This document shows, one piece after another, positions 56,205 through 64,000 of a stretch of DNA of 64,000 nucleotides. The stretch covers positions 1 to 64,000 of the forward strand of contig NZ_AFHO01000003.1 in assembly GCF_000218525.1 (NCBI RefSeq). The letters run 5' to 3'. This DNA is from Mesomycoplasma ovipneumoniae SC01 (GTDB lineage: Bacteria > Bacillota_I > Bacilli_A > Mycoplasmatales > Metamycoplasmataceae). A program made the translations under genes and the position numbers. The notes beneath the pieces are model-generated. The model saw only the letters and a list, made by a program, of their open reading frames with translations. It was not told the DNA's origin and did no database searches. Position 1 is the first letter of the stretch. The number at the start of each line of letters is the position of its first letter.

Positions 56205-57420
56205 TTTTGGTTATTTTTAGCTCAATTGTATTTGCACTTTTGTCAATAATTTCAAATTCAAGTTGATATGTTGGCCCTTGAAAATAGAATTTTGCCCCTA
56301 AAACCAGCTTTTTTTTCGAACTTTGGGATAAAAGTCACTGATTTAAATTTTTAAAATTAACAGGAAGATCAACCGCTAAAATTTTGTTGATTGTCAAAAT
56401 ACTAGTATCAGCTTTTGTTGTGATCTGATTTGGACTAATTTGATAAAAATCAAGGTCATCGCGATAATCATACTCATCATAAATTGGGCCCAAAAGACAC
56501 TCAAGTATATCTTCAAATGTAAGAATTCCAACAATTTTTTGTGATTTTTTTGACTCAACTACAAACCCTAAATGAGATTTTGATTTTTTCAAAATCTCAT
56601 AATTTGTTTTAATTAAAGATGTCGCAAGAAGAAGAGGAGTTTTTATTATATGATCATTAATATCAAATTTATCAAGATGTAAAATGTCTTTTGAAAGTAA
56701 AATTCCAACAAAATTGTCGTCTTTTCAAACAGGAATTCGAGAAAAATTTGAGTCAATTATTACTTCTTTTATGGATTCAAGACTATCTTCATATTTTACA
56801 AAGACAACATCCTCGAGTTTGGTAAAGTGTTTGGCGGTTTTGAAAGAGTCAAATTCAAGCGCTCTAATTGCCAAATCAGATTCATCTTTTTCAAGAACAT
56901 CTTCTTGGTGAGCTTGTAAAATTATTTTTTTTAGTTCATTTTCAGTATTTGTTACATTGATTTTTTTGACAAATTTAGTCATTAAAGCCGCTAAAGGAAG
57001 TAAAAAGTAGTAAAAAAAACTAATAAAAATCCAAAAAGACTTTAAAAATAAAATGGGTTTTTTTCGACCAAAAATTTTAGGATAAATTTCACCAAAAATT
57101 ATTAAAGGTGGAGTTGTTGCTGCTATTGAAATTAAAATTTGTAGAGATTCATTAATTGCTAAATTAGAAAAAAGTGCCGAAATTATGATAGAAATTCCGA
57201 TATTGACAATATTATTTCAAATTAAAATGATAGTTAAAGTTTTTTCATAATTATCATAATATTTAAGAATTTGTTTTTTTCCTCAAAAAGAATCAGAAAT
57301 ATTTTCATCAACTTTTGCCCGACTTGTGGCGGTAAAAACAGTTTCACTTGCTGAAAAAATGGCCGAAATCAAAAATAAAAATAATAAAACAATCCCTAAA
57401 GCAATAAAATAACCCGGCAT
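56182..57420 (-). CDS. CNNM/CorC-type membrane protein with DUF21 and CBS domains
   Basis: A 412-residue protein. Residues 1-130 are a DUF21 membrane domain with about four helices (ISAIFSASETVFTATSRA is the typical small-residue helix, and IIFGEIYPKIFGRK follows). Two CBS domains cover residues about 190-330 (SNFSRIPVWKDD, VGILTFEDILECLLGPI). A CorC-HlyC C-terminal domain ends the protein. Family members handle Mg2+ or Co2+ efflux; the old name is hemolysin C. Its ATG overlaps the dnaB stop by one base. Confidence 0.9.
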
Positions 57421-58817
57421 TAGTCCTCTAATCCTAAATTTATTTCATTTTTATTTTTATTTGAAACATTAAAATCAAGGGCGGCAACAAATTGACCAAT
57501 TTCAGGCAAAAAATTAAAAAATAGCGTTCCAGTTGGACCATTTCTGTGTTTTGCGATAATTAATTTTGTATTTGGTCCACTGTCAAAATTAGACTGATCA
57601 TCTTCTTTTTTATTATAATAATTGTCGCGGTGTAAAAAAGCAACAAGGTCAGCATCTTGTTCAATAGCTCCAGATTCACGTAAATCTGAAAGTAAAGGAG
57701 TTTTATCTTCTCTTCGTTCGACATTTCTTGAAAGTTGAGACAGAGCAATAATTGGGGTATTAACTGCTCGAGCTAGTTGTTTTAATTTTCGGGAAATAAT
57801 TGAAACCTCGACTTGACGGTTGTAATTTTGATTATTTGCGCTTGAATTTATTAGTTGTAAATAGTCAAAAATAATCAAATCATATTTGATATTGTTGCGA
57901 TAACGTTTTTGAACCTCTCAGAAAATGTCGTCGATATTGATAGAACCTGAATCATTTATAGTCAATTTTGCCTCTTTTAGTCGTTTTGAGATTGCTTTTT
58001 CAATTTTTATTAAATCTTCAGGGCGTAAATTTTTAGGTGTTTTGAATTTATTTGATTCAATTCCTGAGACAAGTGATAAAAGTCTGGTTCCTAAATCTGT
58101 GTTTGACATTTCAAGTGCAAAAAATAGAACAGATTTTCCACCTTTGCAAACATTTCAAGCTAAATTAAGGGCAAAAGCTGTTTTCCCAACTGACGGACGA
58201 GCTGCTAAAATTACAAGTTCACCCCTTTGAAAACCAGAAGTAACAACATCTAAATTATCATAACCAGTCGAAATTCCTTTAATAACATTTTGACTTGTGC
58301 GAAGTTCGGTAATAAATTGAAAAATTTCTTGGGCAATTTCATAAATTGAATAAAAAGACTGCTTGGCACTATCTAAAGTAAGTAGATTAATTTTGTCAAC
58401 AATTTGACTTGTAATTTCTAGTGATGTTTTTTTACCAAAATCCAGTTCATGACTTGATTCTTCGATAATTTTTTTGAGCTGACGTAGTGTTTTTTTCTCG
58501 CTGACAATGCGTAAGTGCGAAGTAATTTCTGAAGGCAAAGAAAAATTATTATTATAAAGTCAAATTATAAATGACTTGCCGCCAATTTTTTCCAGTTTTT
58601 GATTTTTTTGCAGTTCTTCAATTATTAAATTAACTTCAGGATCAGGAACACTAGCAACAACAGTTTTAATTGCTTTGGCAATTTCAACTAGTCTTAGATC
58701 GCTAAAATCATTTGGGTCAATTGCATCAATATAATTGATAATTTTTCTGGGATTTGAAAGCAAAAAAGAAATTATAAATGACTCAATATCAGGGGAAGTA
58801 TAGCGCGAATTATTCAT
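57420..58817 (-). CDS. dnaB: Replicative DNA helicase
   Basis: A 465-residue hexameric helicase of the DnaB/DnaC(Bacillus) type. The N-terminal domain begins [16 protein letters not shown]. The RecA-like domain has Walker [17 protein letters not shown], Walker [10 protein letters not shown], and the [20 protein letters not shown] and [11 protein letters not shown] motifs. TGA-Trp codons are frequent. It lies in the gdpP-rplI-dnaB order shared with Bacillus, overlapping rplI by 8 bp. Confidence 0.96.
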
Positions 58818-59247
58818 CTTTTACAACATTTATTTTTAAAGTAGCACTAATTTCAGGGCTTAATTTAATAGTAACATAACTTGTTCCAAAATTAGAAATT
58901 CCTGCAGTTTGAATTAAGTGCTTATCAATAAAAATATCTTTGGTCTCAAGTTCTTTTTTTATTTTTTTAGCCGAAATTGCCCCATGGACTGAATCAAGTG
59001 TCCCTTTTAATTTAAATCACAAAACAGTATTTTCAATTTGAGACTTTAGTTGAATTGCTTGATTTTTTTTGTTTTCTTTTTCAGCTTCAATTTTTTTTAG
59101 CCTTTCTTTTAAAAGTTTTTCAGTTCTTGGATTAAAAGGTTCTGCTAAATTATTTTTAAACAAATAATTGCTAGCATAACCAGCTGAAACCTCAACAACA
59201 GTGTTTGCACGACCATCTTTTGTATCTTTAAGTAGAATTACTTTCAT
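58810..59247 (-). CDS. rplI: 50S ribosomal protein L9
   Basis: A 145-residue protein with MKVILLKDTKDGRANTVVEV and GYASNYLFKNNLA (the L9 signature), then a long helix rich in Lys/Glu and a C-terminal domain. The ATG at 59247 follows AGGAGAGAAT. It overlaps gdpP upstream by 20 bp and dnaB downstream by 8 bp. Confidence 0.95.
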
Positions 59248-61222
59248 ATTCTCTCCTTTGAATTGCAAGTTTAATATTTTCAACAAATTCAGAAAAAGTC
59301 TCAACTGTTGAATAAGCAGCTGCTGAAGTTACGTTTCCGCCTCCACCAACTTGCTCTGCTATATATTGAACATTAACATTTTCAACACCTCGAGCTGACA
59401 TTTTATAATTTTTTTGTTGCGGTAATTTTGCCACAACAAAGGCAGCTTGACGATTTTTAACTAACAAAATTTGCTCACAAGCAATCGAGACTAAATCAGT
59501 TTCAATTTCCCGGTCAAGACTTGCAAGAAAAAAACCTGGCTTAACTTCGGTGACATTTTCAAGAATTTCTTTAATAATTTTTGACTCATTTTCATTAAGT
59601 TTGAGAAATTCACCAGTTTTTGCAGTTTTTGCCCCTCAGCGAACAAGGGCTGAAACGGCCGCAAAAGTTGAAGCACTAGCGGTTTTTTTAAACTGGGCCG
59701 AGTCAACATATAAACCGTTAAGCAAAATTTGGGCCCATTCTTGATCAATGCTTATATCTGAGTGAATTGTTAGCAAAATTAAATGCGTAATAATTTCACA
59801 TGTTGATGAAGATGAGACATCGATATAGTCATGAATTAATTCCAAAATTCCTTGCATTTTGGAATTAATTCCGTGATGGTCAAAGACAAAAACATTTTCC
59901 AAATTAATTTGATCAAGCGCTTTTTTGTTTTCAATTCGCTCAACATCAGAAACATCAACTAAAATGGCAAGGCAAGTATCATTATTTTTTGAAGCCATTG
60001 TAATTTTTGAGGCAACTGAACGCGATATAAAAATATTTTTCTTGATAAAATCAGCCTGAGATAAAAATCTTGTTGTTGTAGTATCAAAAGTCTGGTTTTG
60101 GATATAAAAATTAATTTTTCTTTTATAAATAACTTCAGCATATCTTTTTAAAAAATTACCCAAAACATAACCAGAACCAAATGAATCTAAGTCAGAATTA
60201 ATGTGTCCATAAATTATTATATTATCAATTTTTTCCAATTTTTCAACTAAAAGACGAGCAATTCTTCTAAGTCTAACAAGCGAATGGAGGCTCAAAGATT
60301 CACTATAAGAACCATAAGAAAAAGGTCTTTTTCCATAAGGATAAATTGAAACTTGATTTCCACCACGAGTTTTTGAAAAAATTAAGGCCTCATTTGCTAG
60401 TCTTTTTACTTCCACTAAATTTGTTGTGCCAAATCCAAAGCCTACTGAAAATCAAACTTCAGTTGTATCATCAATTTTAGTGCTCTCATCACGAAAAATG
60501 TAAAAATGATTTTTTTGTCAAAGTACAAATGTTTCATAATGTAAAACTAACATAATCCGGCCATCTGCATATTCTTTGTACAAAAATTTATATTTTTGTG
60601 ACAGTTTTTCAAAAAAATCATTAATAAAAATTTTGATTTTAGGATAATCTTGATCGCTACTGCGAAAATTAGTTGAGACAAAATTATCGACCTCAACCTC
60701 TGCAAAAACAAGCGAATTATTTTCATAACCTTGTGAAATTGACTTAAAAAGTGTGATATCACGATAAGAAATTCAATATGCAAATTTATTATAATTAATT
60801 TCAAACCAGTTATTTCCCCTTTTTATCTCAAATTTTGGTGGAATATCTTCAACCTTTTTATATTGGGGAAAAAGGTAAAAAATATCACGATTTACTAGTC
60901 TTTCTGGGTATAAATCTTTAACATATTTTGAAACTTTTGTAATTTTATATGTTGATGATAAATTAACAATTCCAATATTATTTTCCTCGTTAATAAGGTC
61001 AAATTTTTGGTAATAAAAGTGATTTTGCTTAATTACAAATTGGTAAAAAACAACAATTCCAACTATTAGCGAGATAATAAAAATTATGAAAATTCCGACA
61101 GCTAACGTGAAAAAAAGGTAAAAATCAAAGTCGTCATTAAAAATAACTTTTAACAATAAAGTCGTAATTTCAAGTAAAAAACTTATAAATGAAATTGAAA
61201 AGGGGAAAAGAAATTTTTTCAT
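59228..61222 (-). CDS. gdpP: GdpP-type cyclic-di-AMP phosphodiesterase
   Basis: A 664-residue membrane protein. Two N-terminal helices (residues about 8-70) are followed by a PAS-like and a degenerate GGDEF-like region. A DHH/DHHA1 phosphodiesterase domain follows, with YGHINSDLDSFGS, ILVDVSDVER and VFDHHG, and C-terminal EQVGGGGNVTSAAA. Homologues hydrolyse c-di-AMP to pApA and so affect potassium and osmotic balance. The gdpP-rplI-dnaB order matches Bacillus yybT-rplI-dnaC. Confidence 0.93.
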
Positions 61223-61228
61223 GAGTGC

Positions 61229-63601
61229 TTATTTTTTTACAATGAAATTTAAAATTTTTTTAGGTACAAAAATTGTCTTAAGTATTGACTGATTTTCTAA
61301 AAAATGCTGTATTTTATAGTGTTTTTTTGCAATTTCAATAATTTCATCTTCGCCTTGGTCGTCATTTAATTCGAGAATTGCCTTGGTTTTACCGTTTATT
61401 GAAACAGGTAAATTATAAGTATTTTTTACAATTTTGGCTTTGTTAAACTGGGGCCAGGCGTGAAAATGAAGAGGTTTTTGCTCTAATTTTTCTAATAATT
61501 CCTCTGAAATATGAGGGGCAAAAATCGATAGAATTACTAAAAAATCAACAAGATATTTTTTTGACGGTATTGTTTCAAGTTTACTTAAAAAATTAATATA
61601 GACCATTAATTTCGAAATAGCCACATTAAATTTAAAATCCTGGACTAAATTAGTAATTTCAAAGACAAAATTATTATAAAAGTAGCTAAAATCAGAATCT
61701 TTTTCGAGATCAGGATCAATTTTGTAATCTTTTAAAATAATTCTAATAACCCTTTGAATTCAAGCATAAATTGAATTTGCACCTTTTTCATCCCAGGCGC
61801 GATTTTCATTAATTGGCCCCATAAACATTAGAAAAATTCGAACACTATCAGCGCCATATTTGTCTAAAACTGTATAAGGATTTATAATATTTCCTTTGGA
61901 TTTAGACATTTTTTGTCCGTCGGGTCCAAGTAACATTCCTTGGTGAATAACTCTGTCAAAAGGCTCAGAATTTGGAACAATTCCAGCTTCAAATAAAACT
62001 TTATGTCAAAAACGCGAATAAAGTAAATGTCCAACTGCATGTTCTTGTCCACCGATATAAATGTCAACTGGAAGTCATTTTTGCAGTTTTTTATAAGCTT
62101 CTTTTGAGTCTAATTTTAAATATGTGCCATCATTTTGTTTTAAAATAAAAGCAAGATAATACCATGAACTTCCGGCTCATTGCGGCATTGTGTTAGTTTC
62201 GCGGCGGTAGATTTTGCCGCTTTTTTCAAAAAAAACTCAATCTTTTTGTAAAGCAAGTGGAGACTGACCATCACCTGAGGGAACAATTTTTTCTAAATGT
62301 GGCAGTTCGACAATTTTTTCTTCAAGATAGATTTTGCCATCTTGATCAAAATAAACAGGAAAAGGCTCTCCTCAATATCTTTGTCTTGAAAAAACTCAGT
62401 CCTTAATTTTATAAGAAATACTTTTTTTTGCCAGCTCTAATTTTTCTAATTTTTCAAAGATTAATTTTGAAGCACTTTGGACATCAAAATTGTTAAATTC
62501 TGCTGAATTTATCAGGATTTTTTTGTCATTTATTACTTCTGAATAGTCAATTGCAAAAATTTTAGCAAATTCTAAATCATTTAAATTATGGGCTGGAACT
62601 CCCATAATTGCCGAAGTTCCGTAGTCATTTAGCACATAATTTGCAATATAAAGCGGAATTTTTTTAGAATTTAAAGGGTTAATCATGTATAAATTAGTAA
62701 ATATACCAGAAATTTGACTTTGAAGTTTGGGACTAGAAAAACTGTTTTTTTCGATGTAGTCACTAATTTTTGCATCTTTTTTTGCAAGATTTGTTGCAAA
62801 ATCATGCAAAGGCGAAATAGCTAAAAAACTAACACCATAAATAGTCTCAATTTTGGTTGTAAATATTTCAATAAAATCTTGACTATTTTCAAGATAAAAC
62901 TTAAGAATAACGCCGTCAGACTTGCCGATTCATTTTTGTTGGAGCAACTTTAGTGATTCGGGGAAATTTATACTCTCAAGACCATCAAGCAATTTTTGGG
63001 CATATTCAGTGATTTTTAGCACCCACTGATCCATTTTTTTAATTTCAACAGGGAAACTTCCCCGTTCACTTACTAAATTTCCGTCTTTGTCACGACTTAT
63101 TTCTTCATTTGCTAAAACTGTGCCTAATTTTGGGCATCAATTTACTTGTGTCTGACGAATTTCAGCCAGGCCGACCTTATATAAAAGTTTAAAAATTCAC
63201 TGGGTTTGTTCATAAAATTTTGGATCACTTGTGTTAATTTCTTTGCTTCAATCATATGAAAAACCAAAAGAATTTATTTGCTCTTTAAAATTTTCAATAT
63301 TCTTTTTAGTAAATTCAGCAGGGTGGTTGCCTGTTTGAATTGCATATTGTTCAGCCGGAAGACCAAAAGCATCTCAACCCATCGGGTGAAGAACATCAAA
63401 ACCATTAAGACGTTTAAATCTTGCAATTATATCTGATGCTGTATATCCAATTGGATGCCCTAAATGGAGTCCGGCCGCCGAAGGATAAGGAAACATATCT
63501 AAAATATAGATTTTTTTATCTGAAGATTCACTCGTTTGAAAAACGTTATTTTTTTGCCAATAGTTTTGTCATTTTTTTTCTATTAATTTATGGTCATACA
63601 T
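61229..63601 (-). CDS. leuS: Leucine--tRNA ligase
   Basis: A 790-residue class I synthetase. [18 protein letters not shown] carries the HIGH motif (HLGH), [16 protein letters not shown] follows, and [10 protein letters not shown] is the KMSKS loop. The CP1 editing domain is present ([18 protein letters not shown]), unlike in a few mycoplasmas that lost it. [14 protein letters not shown] is conserved. ATG at 63601 opens [12 protein letters not shown]. It is the first gene of the twelve-gene leftward operon ending with nusG. Confidence 0.96.
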
Positions 63602-63616
63602 GATACTAAATATTAA

Positions 63617-63622
63617 ATTATA
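63617..63622 (-). promoter_or_regulatory. Probable leuS operon promoter -10
   Basis: The minus strand reads TTATATTATAATTTAATA, with TATAAT only about 16 bp before the ATG. That leaves a leader of about 10 nt and no obvious ribosome binding site. Confidence 0.45.
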
Positions 63623-64000
63623 ATATAAAAAGACTAAAATGAGTACAAAGTTATACAAAATTAGTGGTTTTGTGATAAATTCAAAGTGCTAAATAGAAAA
63701 CTAATAAAATAAAGGTAAACTGGTATATTAGTTTTTGACGCATTAAAAAGGCAAGTTAAAATAAACAATTGAAATTGACAATTGTAGACAAAAAAAATAC
63801 ATTAAAATTGCTGAATTTAAATGTTTTAAAACCAAAATTTTACATTTTAGACAAGATTTCAGGCAAATTTACAAAAATAGACAACAAAAGAATAACTAAA
63901 AAAGCAAAAACGGGAATATTAAATATTTAGTGTTTTGTATAAACTTTTACTATTAAAATGGGAAAAATAGTTATTTAATTGTACACATTAGCTTCTCATC
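63623..64000. other. Gene-free right edge
   Basis: No coding frame or RNA gene was seen. A 7-bp hairpin ACAATTG / CAATTGT lies near 63760-63785. TAGACAA recurs three times (about 63785, 63850, 63880). The block CGGGAATATTAAATATTTAG at about 63909 resembles CGGGAATATTAAGTATTTTG in front of the IS256 transposase at the left edge (read on the minus strand at about 320-340), so an insertion-sequence end may lie here. Confidence 0.4.

Noticed and set aside
59959-60141. Secondary frames overlapping gdpP, dnaB and topA
   Set aside because: They are shadows of real genes in other frames without ribosome binding sites or motifs.

Overview
The window is a stretch of a very AT-rich mycoplasma chromosome. 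UGA is read as tryptophan throughout: nearly every long gene has in-frame TGA codons at conserved Trp positions, and joining the pieces across them restores full-length proteins. No cell-wall genes are present, gene spacing is very tight, and several genes encode lipobox lipoproteins. The gene content and style fit the Mesomycoplasma hyopneumoniae / flocculare / ovipneumoniae group, but the species cannot be fixed from this sequence alone.

Layout. 1-3.9 kb: the start of an IS256-type transposase, two overlapping ABC exporter half-transporters and a broken fragment. 4.3-10.5 kb: pyrG, convergent with the rpsP-trmD-rplS-topA-membrane protein-pgsA operon. 10.5-13.8 kb: a 0.5 kb repeat element, rpsD behind a long structured leader, then rpiB and mutM. 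13.8-24.5 kb: one long leftward operon, dnaX-ybaB-recR-tmk-holB-rsmI-hpt-ecfA1-ecfA2-ecfT-ligA. 24.6-27.9 kb: a small orphan gene, lplA, an alpha/beta hydrolase, a second repeat element flanked by a 58-bp duplication, and a DJ-1/PfpI gene. 28-34.1 kb: serS and eno, then rpe, rsgA, gmk, rsmD and recO. 34.4-41.2 kb: a surface block with a DUF31 serine-protease-like lipoprotein, msrB, a proline-rich lipoprotein and an APC permease.

41.4-51.1 kb is the most interesting part. Five rightward genes, three of whose four junctions are stop/start overlaps, encode a DprA-like protein, a VirB2/TrbC-like two-helix protein, a VirB6-like polytopic protein, a VirB4/TraE ATPase with a VirB3-like N-terminus, and a 1210-residue membrane-anchored surface protein. 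No relaxase or VirD4 coupling protein is present. This looks like a reduced type IV secretion apparatus tied to a recombination mediator, possibly a DNA-uptake machine.

51.1-52 kb holds a third repeat copy and a terminator. 52-63.6 kb is one leftward operon, leuS-gdpP-rplI-dnaB-CBS protein-ygjP-cysS-rlmB-sigma factor-rpmG-secE-nusG. The sigma-like gene sits where SigH sits in Bacillus (cysS-rlmB-sigH-rpmG-secE-nusG). Having a SigH-position sigma factor within about 2 kb of the end of a DprA/VirB operon suggests, as inference only, a regulated competence-like system.

No tRNA, rRNA, tmRNA or CRISPR was seen. Most functional calls rest on motif reading by eye, and no database search was run.
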